A DNA stretch of 64,000 nucleotides. It comes from Telluribacter roseus. GTDB taxonomy: Bacteria > Bacteroidota > Bacteroidia > Cytophagales > Spirosomataceae. Below the pieces are notes generated by a model. It was not told the DNA's origin and searched no databases. It was given only the letters and a program-made list of their open reading frames with translations. The stretch spans positions 1 through 64,000 of the forward strand of contig NZ_JAFEUV020000004.1 in NCBI RefSeq assembly GCF_017355915.2. Reading direction: 5' to 3'. A program made the translations under genes and the position numbers. Below are positions 52,315 through 61,561 of this stretch, piece by piece; the first letter of the stretch is position 1; every line of letters begins with the position of its first letter.

Positions 52315-54474
52315 CTACTTGCGAATAGTTAGCTCTTTAATAATGTGGTCGGCGCCGCCCATCCGGTCGATGAGCCACAGTACGTAGCGGATGTCCACGT
52401 TGATGGTGCGGTTCAGGTCCTTGTCGAAAGCAATCTTGTGGCTGAGCGCCTCGTAGTTGCCGTCAAAGGCCAGACCAATCAGTTCGCCGTTGCCGTTGAT
52501 AACGGGCGAGCCGGAGTTACCGCCGGTAATGTCATTGCTGGTGATAAAGTTAACAACCAGATCACCGGTACGAGCGTCTTTGTAGGGGCCGTAGTTCTTC
52601 TCCTTCGCCAGACTTACCAGTCCTTCCGGCAGGTCAAACTCGTAATCACCCGGCTTGTACTTCTCGAGTACTCCTTTCATGGTAGTCACATAATCGTACG
52701 TAACGCCATCGCGTGGTTGGTAATCATCTACCTTTCCGTACGAAACCCGCATGGTAAAGGTCGCATCGGGGTACAGGGCTTTGCCAGGATTCATCTCCCG
52801 TACTCCTTTCAGGTACAGTCGCCCCCACTCATTATTCTGGGAAACAAACTGCTGGTACTGGGGCAGGTACTTGCTCTGGTAGTTGCGGATAAAGGCGCTC
52901 GCCAGATTATAGGCCAGGTCCTGCTGCAGGGTAGTCACGTCCGGGTTACGGACAAAGGCATTCCACTTCGCGTCGTTCAGGATGATGGTGTTGCTGAAGA
53001 CCTGGTCGGTGTACCTTTCGTAGGTAGAGGCTTTGTCCAGGGCACCGTACTCGCTCCGGATGGCTTCATACAAGGCAGTAGGCTGCTGGTCCTTCGGTAC
53101 CTCGTTATAGTACATCTGCAGTACCGAAGTCACGATGTTCTTATCCGAAGGTCGGTTGTGGGCCTTCTGGAAATTCTGACGGGCATTACTCACGCTCTCA
53201 ATGGCCTTCTGGATATCAGCAGAGGCAGCATTGGGCTTGGCCAGGGCAGCTTCCAGCTGTTGTAAAGAGGCCGCAAAAGACAGCAGGGGAGAGCCCAGGA
53301 TACCTTCAGTGATGTACACCCGGTGCAGGGCGTAGGGGCGCCAGGCGGCGTAGGTCTGTTCCAGATCCGTAAAGATAGTCTTATACTCCGGTTTGGACTG
53401 AGCCCACTTCACGAAGGCTTCTTCTTCCTTCTTCTTCTGCCCCAATACATCGTACTTCAGGAGCTGCTCGGTTTCGCCCTTAAAGAACTTCCAGTAGTTG
53501 GCAATGGAGGCATAGTCAGAGGCCAGCTGAAGCTTGGTAGCCGGATCATCTTTCATCTGCTCAAACATGTACTTGAGGCGCATGTCCCGCAGCTTGACCA
53601 GCGTAGGGTTATTGACTTCGGTAGCCAGCTGCACGCCGTACGATGACTCGTAGCGGTTGGTACTGCCCGGGTAGCCAAAGATCATGGCAAAGTCATTTTC
53701 CTTCACGCCTTTCAGCGAAATAGGCAGGTGGTACTTTGCTTTCAGCGGTACGTTGGTAGTGGTGTAGGGAGCCGGTTTACCATCCGCAGTTGCATATACT
53801 CTAAACACCGAAAAATCGCCGGTGTGGCGGGGCCACTCCCAGTTGTCGGTGTCACCGCCAAACTTGCCCACACTCTCCGGCGGAGTACCTACCAGGCGCA
53901 CGTCGTTGTAGCGCTGGTACACAAACGCCAGAAACTGGTTGCCCTTGAAGAGGGGACTTACCCGGGTCTCGAGGTTTTTGGACAGATCGCTCATCCGGCT
54001 GTTGATGTGGCTGATCACCGCGGCCTGCTTGCTGGCCCTGGCCGCACCGGACAGCCCTGCCAGCGAGTCATTCACCTCTTTGGTGACGTCATCAATCCTG
54101 ACCAGAAACTGCACCGTCAGGTTAGTAGGGATTTCCTCGCTGTTGTTTTTGGCGTAAAAGCCGTCGCGTAGGTAGTTGTGCTCCACCGAGCTGGCGCTGG
54201 CAATGGCGCCATAGCCGCAGTGGTGGTTGGTAAAGATCAGGCCCTTGGAGCTGACGATCTCACCGGTACAGCCATTCCCAAAAATGATAATGGCGTCTTT
54301 GATGGAAGCTTTGTTGACGTTGTATAATTGTTCTTTAGAAAGTTTAAGGCCTTTCTTGACCATGTCGTTGTACACCTGCTGGCCCAGCAGCAGGGGAAGC
54401 CACATACCTTCGTCAGCGGCCGCCCTGAACACGAGGGACACACTCAGAAAGCAGGTAATAATGAATCTTTTCAT
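52315..54474 (-). CDS. S46 dipeptidyl-peptidase, DPP7-like
   Basis: A 719-aa exported serine peptidase removing dipeptides from peptide N-termini, typical of Bacteroidota. The signal peptide is MKRFIITCFLSVSLVFRAAA. The triad is His in IFTNHHCGYGAI (about 85), Asp in GDTDNWEWPRHTGDF (about 208) and Ser in TGGNSGSPVINGNGEL (about 653). The following segment reads LAFDGNYEAL; Gly at this place, rather than Arg, is what I expect of DPP7 (hydrophobic P1) rather than DPP11 (acidic P1), so DPP7-like specificity is inferred. ATG 54474 was chosen for the signal peptide. Confidence 0.93.
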   Translation of the reverse strand: MKRFIITCFLSVSLVFRAAADEGMWLPLLLGQQVYNDMVKKGLKLSKEQLYNVNKASIKDAIIIFGNGCTGEIVSSKGLIFTNHHCGYGAIASASSVEHNYLRDGFYAKNNSEEIPTNLTVQFLVRIDDVTKEVNDSLAGLSGAARASKQAAVISHINSRMSDLSKNLETRVSPLFKGNQFLAFVYQRYNDVRLVGTPPESVGKFGGDTDNWEWPRHTGDFSVFRVYATADGKPAPYTTTNVPLKAKYHLPISLKGVKENDFAMIFGYPGSTNRYESSYGVQLATEVNNPTLVKLRDMRLKYMFEQMKDDPATKLQLASDYASIANYWKFFKGETEQLLKYDVLGQKKKEEEAFVKWAQSKPEYKTIFTDLEQTYAAWRPYALHRVYITEGILGSPLLSFAASLQQLEAALAKPNAASADIQKAIESVSNARQNFQKAHNRPSDKNIVTSVLQMYYNEVPKDQQPTALYEAIRSEYGALDKASTYERYTDQVFSNTIILNDAKWNAFVRNPDVTTLQQDLAYNLASAFIRNYQSKYLPQYQQFVSQNNEWGRLYLKGVREMNPGKALYPDATFTMRVSYGKVDDYQPRDGVTYDYVTTMKGVLEKYKPGDYEFDLPEGLVSLAKEKNYGPYKDARTGDLVVNFITSNDITGGNSGSPVINGNGELIGLAFDGNYEALSHKIAFDKDLNRTINVDIRYVLWLIDRMGGADHIIKELTIRK

Positions 54475-54666
54475 ACATTGAAGTTTTAGTGAACAATACC
54501 GCGGCAAACGGTATTAAAATACATCTGGCAAAAGTACTCTAAGCGATGAGATTCTTATTAAACCAGAATAATACAAAATTAGCTAAATGATTGGTATGTC
54601 GCTGCCGAAGACGGGTCATTCGTGCTGAGGATGGTCACACCAGGCAGCTATTGAGATCACTCCTAT

Positions 54667-55446
54667 ATGAGAATAGCCACCTACAATGTCAACGGAATCA
54701 ATGCCCGGCTGCCGGTGCTGCTGCGCTGGTTGCAAACTACCACGCCGGATGTAGTATGTCTGCAGGAGCTGAAAACGCCGGATGAGAAGTTTCCGATAGA
54801 AGCCATCACCGAAGTGGGGTACCAGGCCGTGTGGCACGGACAAAAAAGCTGGAACGGCGTAGCCATCCTGACGCGCCACCACGAGATACAGGAGGTGAAG
54901 CGGGGGCTGCCGGGCGATCCGGACGATGAGCAGAGCCGCTACATCGAGGCCACGGTGAATGGTATCCTGATCGGCTGTCTGTACCTGCCCAATGGCAACC
55001 CGGCCCCCGGTCCGAAGTTTGACTATAAGCTGCGGTGGATGGAGCGACTGAACAGCTATGCGGCCGGTCTGCTTGCCCTCAATAAACCTGTACTACTTAC
55101 CGGCGATTACAACGTCATACCCACCGAACGGGATGTGTACCGGCCGGAGCGCTGGCTGGATGATGCGCTTTTTCGCCCGGAATCCCGCTCGGCTTTCCAC
55201 GCTCTTCTTGGGCAGGGCTGGATTGACGCCCTCCGGAAGCTCCATCCGGACGAAACCATCTATACCTTCTGGGACTATTTCCGAACCTCTTTCAGCCGCA
55301 ATGCCGGGCTACGCATTGACCACTTTTTGCTCAGCTCGCAGCTCGAGAGCCGCCTCCTGGCCGCCGGGGTAGATCGGGACGTGCGGGGGTGGGAAAAGAC
55401 GAGCGATCACGCTCCGGTATGGGTCCAATTGTCCGGGGAGGTGTAG
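54667..55446 (+). CDS. xthA: Exodeoxyribonuclease III
   Basis: A 259-aa AP endonuclease/3'-5' exonuclease of the Mg-dependent endonuclease/exonuclease/phosphatase fold. MRIATYNVNGINARL starts the fold; the metal Glu is in VVCLQELKTPDEKFP; LTGDYNVIPTERDVYRP, GLRIDHFLLSSQLE and SDHAPVWVQL complete the active site. It repairs abasic sites in DNA. The gene is divergent from the S46 peptidase gene. Confidence 0.95.
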   Translation: MRIATYNVNGINARLPVLLRWLQTTTPDVVCLQELKTPDEKFPIEAITEVGYQAVWHGQKSWNGVAILTRHHEIQEVKRGLPGDPDDEQSRYIEATVNGILIGCLYLPNGNPAPGPKFDYKLRWMERLNSYAAGLLALNKPVLLTGDYNVIPTERDVYRPERWLDDALFRPESRSAFHALLGQGWIDALRKLHPDETIYTFWDYFRTSFSRNAGLRIDHFLLSSQLESRLLAAGVDRDVRGWEKTSDHAPVWVQLSGEV

Positions 55447-55748
55447 TTTTGGCTGGGGGAGGTGGTGATGCTGACCATTAGAATTCGATTAAAATTTGAT
55501 GCCCATACAGGAGGAGGAGCTGACACTGAGGCAGGATAACTGATAGAAAATCAGCGATATAAGCCTACGACTTCCTTTTTAGAGCATTATATTACTGTTA
55601 ATCTTTATGTATAATGTACAATACCCCTTCTTCAAGGGGTATGTTTTTTTTGCCCTGTCTGACCTCTTGTAGCCTTCTTGTTTTGCTACAAAGGACTGTT
55701 TACTTCTAAGCAGTCCCGTAAAATGATGTAAGTAAAATAAAATGTACT
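55447..55748. other. Intergenic region before the P-type ATPase gene
   Basis: 302 bp without a gene, containing one clear intrinsic terminator. No strong promoter match for the ATPase gene was found. Confidence 0.45.
55621..55651 (+). terminator. Intrinsic terminator upstream of the ATPase gene
   Basis: ATACCCCTT and AAGGGGTAT form a 9-bp stem with a 4-nt loop and are followed by G and eight T. It lies 175 bp past xthA, so it may end the xthA transcript or an unannotated short RNA. Confidence 0.75.
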
Positions 55749-58493
55749 ATGATCAGGACAGTAGAGACTAAGAGTGAGCTAACCCCACAATCCATAGCAC
55801 AGCAGCCGTGGCACAGCCTGCCAGCAGACGAGGTACTTGAGTACATGCAGGTATCCGATTCAGGCGGATTGAGTGAGGATGAGGTAGCCCGTCGTAAGGA
55901 ACAGTTTGGCCGCAACATCATGACACCCAAAAAGCAGCAGAGCGCATTCATCAGATTCCTGCTGCAGTTTCACCAGCCTTTGATTTATATTCTTCTGGCT
56001 GCTACGATAGTAACCATCTTTCTGGAAGAGTACATTGATGCTATCGTGATCTTCGCGGTGGTACTGGTCAACGCCGTAATCGGTTATGTACAGGAGTCGA
56101 AGGCGCTGGCGGCCATAGATGCCCTGGCCAAAAGCATGTCAGCCCATGCTCAGGTACTCCGAAATGGCAAGCGGCAGAGTATTGATGCCCAGGAGCTGGT
56201 GCCGGGTGATATCGTAATCGTGCAGTCTGGTGATAAGTTTCCGGCGGACGTACGTCTGATCCAGGCGCGCGATCTGAAGGTGGACGAGTCGGCCCTGACG
56301 GGGGAGTCGGTAGCAGTGGAGAAAAATACGGAACCGGTAGCCGCTGACAATGTACTGGGAGATCGCTTGGATATGGGCTTTTCGTCCACCGTAGTTACCT
56401 ACGGGCAGGGCCGGGGCGTAGTAGTAAGTACGGGTGACGGTACGGAGGTAGGTAAGATACAGAAGTCTATCAACACCGCTCAGGACCTGGAAACACCCCT
56501 CACCAAAAAGATAAAGGAGTTTAGCCACCTGTTGCTCTGGGTGATACTGGGCCTTTCGGCAGTGGTGTTTGTGGTCGGTTTTACCAGGGGCGAATCGCTC
56601 GTCGATAACTTCATGGTGGCGGTGGCACTGGCCGTTGGTGCCATTCCGGAGGGCCTACCGGTGGCGGTTACCATTATGCTGGCGCTGGGCGTATCTAAGA
56701 TGGCAGCCCGCCAGGCCATTATTCGCAAGCTGGTAGCGGTAGAAACACTGGGAAGTACCAACGTGATCTGCTCCGATAAAACAGGTACCCTCACCGAAAA
56801 CCAGATGACCGTACAGCAGGTAGCGGCCGGTGGAAAGTACTATCAGGTGGATGGCCTGGGGTACCGGCCCGAGGGCACGATCCAGGAAGACAAAAAGAAG
56901 GTAGAGGTAGGCTCCAATAGGGCGCTGGACCTATGCCTGAAGGTGGGGCTACTCTGTAACGATAGCTCCGTAGTACAGAAAGAAGGCGCCTGGACCGTCG
57001 AGGGTGACCCCACCGAAGGTGCCCTGGAAGTAGTGGCCCGTAAGGCCGGCTATGACAGAAAAAAGCTGGATCAGGAGCTGCCACGGCAGGATACTATACC
57101 CTTTGAGTCGGAGTACCAGTACATGGCTACGCTACACGGAGGAGACCAGCCGGTTATCTTCCTGAAAGGCTCCCTGGAAGCCGTGATCGAGCGTTGTACC
57201 AAAGCATTACAAGCGGATGGTACCCTCACCGACATTGACCACGATCGTATTAATCAGCAGGTAGATCAGATGGCCAATGACGGCCTCAGGGTATTGGCCT
57301 TTGCCTATAAAGAAGCGGAGGGCGGCCTTCAGGATATTGATCATTCTACTACCGAAAAGGGGCTGGTATTCCTGGGCGTACAGGGGATGATTGACCCTCC
57401 GCGTAAGGAAGCCGTAGAAGCCGTGCACCTGTGCCAGCAGGCAGGTATAGACGTAAAAATGATCACGGGCGACCACGCCGCTACGGCCTCTGCCATTGCC
57501 AGCCAGATCGGCCTCAATGGACGTCAGGAAAATGGAAAGCTGGTAGCTATCACCGGCAGGGAGCTGCAGCAGATTGACGACCGGGAACTGCAAGAGGTGG
57601 CCGAGAATATTTCGGTCTTTGCCCGGGTGTCTCCCGACCAGAAGCTGCGGCTGGTAAAAGCCCTGCAGGCCCGGGACCATGTAGTAGCCATGACCGGTGA
57701 CGGGGTCAACGATGGTCCGGCCCTTAAGCAGGCCAACATAGGTATTGCTATGGGGATCACCGGTACGGATGTAGCCAAGGACGCGGCAGATATGGTACTT
57801 ACCGATGATAACTTCTCGTCCATTGAGGGGGCGGTGGAGGAAGGACGTAGTGTATTCGACAACCTCACCAAGTTTATCGTTTGGACGCTGCCAACCAACC
57901 TGGGCGAGGGACTCATAATACTAACTGCGGTGATCCTGGGATCACAACTGCCCATTCTGCCCGTGCAGATTCTCTGGATCAACATGACTACTGCGGTGCT
58001 ACTGGGGCTTACCCTGGCTTTTGAGCCCAAAGAGCCCGGTATCATGGATCGTCCCCCACGACCCGCCAACGAACCTATTCTGACCCGGGACCTGATCATG
58101 CGTACCCTGCTGGTGGGCGCTCTTCTGTTCCTGGCTTCGTTCGGCCTCTTTTACTATGAACAGGAAATGGGAGCTACTATCACCGAAGCCCAGACCGTGG
58201 CTACTACCACTATGGTAGTGCTGGAGGCCTTTTACCTGTTGAACTGCAGGTCCCTGGAAAGGCCCATGCGTGAGATTGGTTTCTTCTCTAATATGTGGGT
58301 ATACTACGGCATTGCTGCCATGTTCTTCTTCCAGGCCCTGTTTATTTATGCGCCCTTCATGCATACCCTGTTTGGCTCAAGTCCTCTTAGTATGATGCAG
58401 GTACTCCGCATTTTCGGGGCGGGGGTAGTGCTATTCGTAATAGTGTCCATCGAAAAGGCCATACGTTACAAGCTCCACCAGAAGAAGAGCTAA
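55749..58493 (+). CDS. P-type (P2-like) cation-transporting ATPase
   Basis: A 914-aa ATPase with the cation-ATPase N domain, TGES (LTGESVAVEK, about 185), M4 PEGLP, the phosphorylated Asp in CSDKTGTLTENQ (about 343) and GDGVNDGPALKQAN (about 651). M5 keeps the Asn and Glu of calcium pumps (TNLGEGLIIL), but M6 reads LWINMTTAVLLGL, where the SERCA/PacL Asp of the NxxTD motif is Ala. The transported ion (calcium, sodium, proton or other) is therefore uncertain. It appears to be a single-gene unit. Confidence 0.92.
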   Translation: MIRTVETKSELTPQSIAQQPWHSLPADEVLEYMQVSDSGGLSEDEVARRKEQFGRNIMTPKKQQSAFIRFLLQFHQPLIYILLAATIVTIFLEEYIDAIVIFAVVLVNAVIGYVQESKALAAIDALAKSMSAHAQVLRNGKRQSIDAQELVPGDIVIVQSGDKFPADVRLIQARDLKVDESALTGESVAVEKNTEPVAADNVLGDRLDMGFSSTVVTYGQGRGVVVSTGDGTEVGKIQKSINTAQDLETPLTKKIKEFSHLLLWVILGLSAVVFVVGFTRGESLVDNFMVAVALAVGAIPEGLPVAVTIMLALGVSKMAARQAIIRKLVAVETLGSTNVICSDKTGTLTENQMTVQQVAAGGKYYQVDGLGYRPEGTIQEDKKKVEVGSNRALDLCLKVGLLCNDSSVVQKEGAWTVEGDPTEGALEVVARKAGYDRKKLDQELPRQDTIPFESEYQYMATLHGGDQPVIFLKGSLEAVIERCTKALQADGTLTDIDHDRINQQVDQMANDGLRVLAFAYKEAEGGLQDIDHSTTEKGLVFLGVQGMIDPPRKEAVEAVHLCQQAGIDVKMITGDHAATASAIASQIGLNGRQENGKLVAITGRELQQIDDRELQEVAENISVFARVSPDQKLRLVKALQARDHVVAMTGDGVNDGPALKQANIGIAMGITGTDVAKDAADMVLTDDNFSSIEGAVEEGRSVFDNLTKFIVWTLPTNLGEGLIILTAVILGSQLPILPVQILWINMTTAVLLGLTLAFEPKEPGIMDRPPRPANEPILTRDLIMRTLLVGALLFLASFGLFYYEQEMGATITEAQTVATTTMVVLEAFYLLNCRSLERPMREIGFFSNMWVYYGIAAMFFFQALFIYAPFMHTLFGSSPLSMMQVLRIFGAGVVLFVIVSIEKAIRYKLHQKKS

Positions 58494-58609
58494 GCGCTGG
58501 TGATTTGGCAGAGGTACTCTTTCGCTACGAGTCTACGACCCTGGCGAACGAGTACCTCTGTTATTATAAGTACCTTTCCCTATTCATTCTGAAACAGGAG
58601 TTTTACCTT

Positions 58610-59161
58610 TTAATCCAGATACTTCTCATAGGTTGGTTTGTATCCAAGCAGGTAGGCCAGGGGGGTCAGGATGGCGAAGACCGCTTTCTGGATGGCATAA
58701 TTGGGCTTAGCCAGTCGCATAACATGATCATACTTATTGATCATCATGGCTACCTGCAGGAGCGGAGGCATACCTGCGTCATTGGTTTTGCCGTCGTTAG
58801 CCAGGCCGTGGAGCGTCTCGAGCAGGTGATCCGTTTCCAGAGCGGGGCGTACCTTCCAGTTTACGACGGCCCTGTCAGGAGTACTGTTCCACATCGAGTG
58901 TACTTTGTTTTTGGGGACATCTAGCCGGTCCCCCTTTCTAAGTACCCTTAGCTGACCATCCATTCGAATGTTTATTTCACCTTCCAGTACGATAAAGGTT
59001 TCATCCTGATTGGGGTGGTAGTGTGCAGCCGGTTCTTTGGAAAACGCGTTGTACGTGGTTTCCATCTCCAGAAGCTGTCCGTCAGTGTCCTTGCCTGTCA
59101 GCAGAAACCGGATGTCCTGCTGTGTCTTGGGGTTAGAGATTTTCTTGTTCCTGTAAGCCAT
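58610..59161 (-). CDS. Cupin-domain protein with C-terminal hydrophobic segment
   Basis: A 183-aa protein. The cupin motif is HYHPNQDETFIVLEGEINIRMDG at about residues 50-70 followed by KGDRLDVPKNKVHSMWN, giving His/Glu/His metal ligands. The C-terminal 40 residues have a hydrophobic stretch (AVFAILTPLAYLLGY) that may associate with the membrane. Substrate and function are unknown; such proteins can be small-molecule oxygenases, isomerases or sensors. Confidence 0.85.
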   Translation of the reverse strand: MAYRNKKISNPKTQQDIRFLLTGKDTDGQLLEMETTYNAFSKEPAAHYHPNQDETFIVLEGEINIRMDGQLRVLRKGDRLDVPKNKVHSMWNSTPDRAVVNWKVRPALETDHLLETLHGLANDGKTNDAGMPPLLQVAMMINKYDHVMRLAKPNYAIQKAVFAILTPLAYLLGYKPTYEKYLD

Positions 59162-59256
59162 TTTTCAAAGTCGCTAATAGATGAAAATTTGATTGATAGT
59201 ATACTCAACGTTGGGTAATTGTCATGGCTGGTTCTGGCCGCTCAGGCCATAAAAGA

Positions 59257-59288
59257 GGGCATACCACCTGGTTTTGGCAGGTATGCCC
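59257..59288 (-). terminator. Terminator of the dienelactone hydrolase-family gene
   Basis: GGGCATACC and GGTATGCCC form a 9-bp stem around a 14-nt loop; on the minus strand it is followed by TCTTTTATGG. Confidence 0.65.
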
Positions 59289-59317
59289 GGTATGCTAAGT
59301 AATACAGTACTTAGTGC

Positions 59318-60193
59318 CTATACCTTAAACTTCTTCTTCAGATAGTTCAGGGCCATGCCGTGCGCTTCCTTTGTAAGGGCTTCGTCGTACCTGGGGTTGC
59401 TGGGGTTGGCAAAGCCGTGGACGCCGGGGAAGATCTTATAGGTAAGTTGCTTACCGGCCTTTTTCATGTTAGCGTCAAACTGCTCAATGACTTCCTTCGA
59501 GATGCGTTCTTCGGTAGCAAAGAGCCCCAGTACATCGCTGTTGAGGGTCCGGAGCTGCTCCACATCCTGCACTGGCATACCATAGTACATCACCGAGCCG
59601 ATGTTGTTCTTGCCCCCCAGGATAGCCGAGCGCAGTGACCAGCTGCCGCCAAAACACCAGCCAACGTTAGCTACCTGAGCCTTCGTACCCGCGTAGTTGT
59701 AGCCACCTTTCACGATACTGACCAGGCGATCTTCCTTGGTACCTGACATGATCTTGCCGGCTTCCTGTGGGTTGCTCGTTACCTGGCCATCGTACATATC
59801 CAGCGCCAGTACGTTCACGTTCTCGCCCAGATCTTTGTAAAAGTTATCCGACTCGCGGCGGATGTAGTCATTGAGTCCCCACCATTCCTGGTACACAAAC
59901 AGCCACTTATCGCTCGGCCTTTTGGCCTTGATCAGGTACCCGTTGGCATCTTTGCCGTCGGGTGTTTTGAAAGTGATGTTCTGGCCCTGACCGTCGTACT
60001 GCAGGGGGAGGGGAGCCGGGTGCAGCGCCTGAAACGCCGGGTCCAGCGCAAACCGCTTCATACCCTCTTCGGGCATGGCGGGAGTATAACATACCGGTAT
60101 GCCCGGCTCAGCGGCGGGAGCGGCGGGTTGCCAGCCCCAGAAGCTGAGGGTACCTACCAGCATCAGGTGGAGAATGATCAGAAGTCTTGACAT
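59318..60193 (-). CDS. Exported dienelactone hydrolase-family protein
   Basis: A 291-aa alpha/beta-hydrolase with an N-terminal signal segment (LLIILHLMLVGTLSFWG). The nucleophile is Cys in NVGWCFGGSWS, as in dienelactone hydrolase; the His is in IFPGVHGFANPSNP and an acidic residue in LFATEERIS. YQEWWGLNDYIRRESD matches the family's oxyanion region. It is exported, so it probably acts on esters or lactones in the periplasm; the substrate is unknown. Confidence 0.88.
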   Translation of the reverse strand: MSRLLIILHLMLVGTLSFWGWQPAAPAAEPGIPVCYTPAMPEEGMKRFALDPAFQALHPAPLPLQYDGQGQNITFKTPDGKDANGYLIKAKRPSDKWLFVYQEWWGLNDYIRRESDNFYKDLGENVNVLALDMYDGQVTSNPQEAGKIMSGTKEDRLVSIVKGGYNYAGTKAQVANVGWCFGGSWSLRSAILGGKNNIGSVMYYGMPVQDVEQLRTLNSDVLGLFATEERISKEVIEQFDANMKKAGKQLTYKIFPGVHGFANPSNPRYDEALTKEAHGMALNYLKKKFKV

Positions 60194-60281
60194 ACGAATG
60201 AGTATTAGGGTTGATGTAAGCTACGTCACCTACTACACCAGGTGCCGCGCTTTTGTTTGGGCGCTCCGGCACTCCGCCTGA

Positions 60282-60776
60282 TTAGCCGCGGCGCTTACGT
60301 ACCAGGCTGTCGGCGGGGTAGTTGGCCTTGAGCGTATCCATCTGCGCGCGGGCCCACTGGATCAGGCGCTGCTTTTGCGCCTCGGTGAGGTTGGCCTCGG
60401 GGTGCATACCCAGGTAGGTATACTCCTTCATCGGCATTTCGCTTTCTTCTACTACCTCCACTATTTCTTCCAGTTTGTGGTACTGCCGGGCCAGGGGCGC
60501 GTTAGTGAAGGCCGAGAAGTTGAGGTGCTCCTTACCCTCCTGAATGTGGTGGTCGAGCCACCAGGCTACCGGCTGCACGTTGGAGTACCAGGGGTAGATG
60601 GTCTGGTTGGAGTGGCAGTCGTTGCAGGCTATACTCAGGATGTGCTGCACGTCCTGCGGGACGTCGTAGCGGGTAGCGATGTCATAGGTACGGTCGTTGG
60701 AACTGTTAGGCGTAGGACGTATAAGCTGAATGATAACGAGCAGAACAATTACGCCAAGAAAAATTTTACCGATCAT
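60282..60776 (-). CDS. Heme-binding-domain (c-type cytochrome-like) protein
   Basis: A 164-aa protein with an N-terminal signal anchor (IFLGVIVLLVIIQLI) and the Haem_bd domain: the single heme site CNDCH lies in SIACNDCHSNQTIYPWYSNV, and VAWWLDHHIQEGKEHLNFSAF and GMHPEANLTEAQKQRLIQWA follow. These periplasmic proteins probably carry electrons or sense redox state. The upstream spacer has GAGTGA-like repeats similar in flavour to those of the carbohydrate cluster. Confidence 0.9.
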   Translation of the reverse strand: MIGKIFLGVIVLLVIIQLIRPTPNSSNDRTYDIATRYDVPQDVQHILSIACNDCHSNQTIYPWYSNVQPVAWWLDHHIQEGKEHLNFSAFTNAPLARQYHKLEEIVEVVEESEMPMKEYTYLGMHPEANLTEAQKQRLIQWARAQMDTLKANYPADSLVRKRRG

Positions 60777-60865
60777 GAGAGAGTGAGAGTTTTGAGTGAA
60801 TAGATAAGGTACCTGAAAAATACCTTAGCATAAGCAGCTTTAGCCCCCCGCTTACTCAAAACAGA

Positions 60866-61561
60866 CTATCGCACAGGAAGAGGCCCCAGTATCCACCCCA
60901 GATGAAATCCCACACTCAGGCTGGGAGCCGGACCGTAGCGGCCGGGGGTATCCGGCCTGAACCATACCGGCTCATCATCAGTAAACAGGGTCTCATTCTC
61001 AACGCTAAGATTCCGTACCGTGAGCGAGCGCAGGCCCAGCCCCCAGTAAAAGTCCAGGTTCATACGGGGAGAGAGTATGTACTGCCAGCCCATTTTGAGA
61101 TGGTAGGCACTCAGAAAGCGTCCCAGGTTGACCATCCGATTCTCGAAGTAGGCACACTGCCACGGGTTGGCACAATCCATCCCCTGGGCGCGCCACTCCC
61201 GGATGCTGTTCTTCTTGAATAGGTACTCTGCCGCAAAGTACCCCGCTCCGTTCCGGTTCTGACGGTAGTACATACGTAGTTGCGTTCGGAAGCGCCATGT
61301 CTCCTTATTGGGGTAGTCTTCGCGCTCCGACGGGAAGAAGTTGAAAGCCGAGTGACCATAGCCCAGTTCCTGCTGAACGCTGTACTTCGGGTTGGGCAGT
61401 GGTATTTCGATGCCCGCCTGCAGGGTATTGTCCAGATCAAAGAGCGTGAGCGGAGTGACCTTAATAATAGGCTGTCTGTTCAGGGAATCGGGCCTCTGTG
61501 CAAACCCCGTGCTGACTCCCGCCCACAGTGCTACCACTCCTATCAATAGTAACTTTTTCAT
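60866..61561 (-). CDS. Exported outer-membrane beta-rich protein, DUF3575-like
   Basis: A 231-aa protein with signal peptide (KLLLIGVVALWAGVSTGFAQ). The mature part opens with IKVTPLTLFDLDNTLQAGIEIPL and has alternating strands ending in PSLSVGFHLGWILGPLPV, a porin-like beta-barrel end. It resembles DUF3575 proteins but is not a certain member. Its start overlaps the stop of the LVIVD gene as ATGA, so the two are translationally coupled. Confidence 0.7.
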   Translation of the reverse strand: MKKLLLIGVVALWAGVSTGFAQRPDSLNRQPIIKVTPLTLFDLDNTLQAGIEIPLPNPKYSVQQELGYGHSAFNFFPSEREDYPNKETWRFRTQLRMYYRQNRNGAGYFAAEYLFKKNSIREWRAQGMDCANPWQCAYFENRMVNLGRFLSAYHLKMGWQYILSPRMNLDFYWGLGLRSLTVRNLSVENETLFTDDEPVWFRPDTPGRYGPAPSLSVGFHLGWILGPLPVR

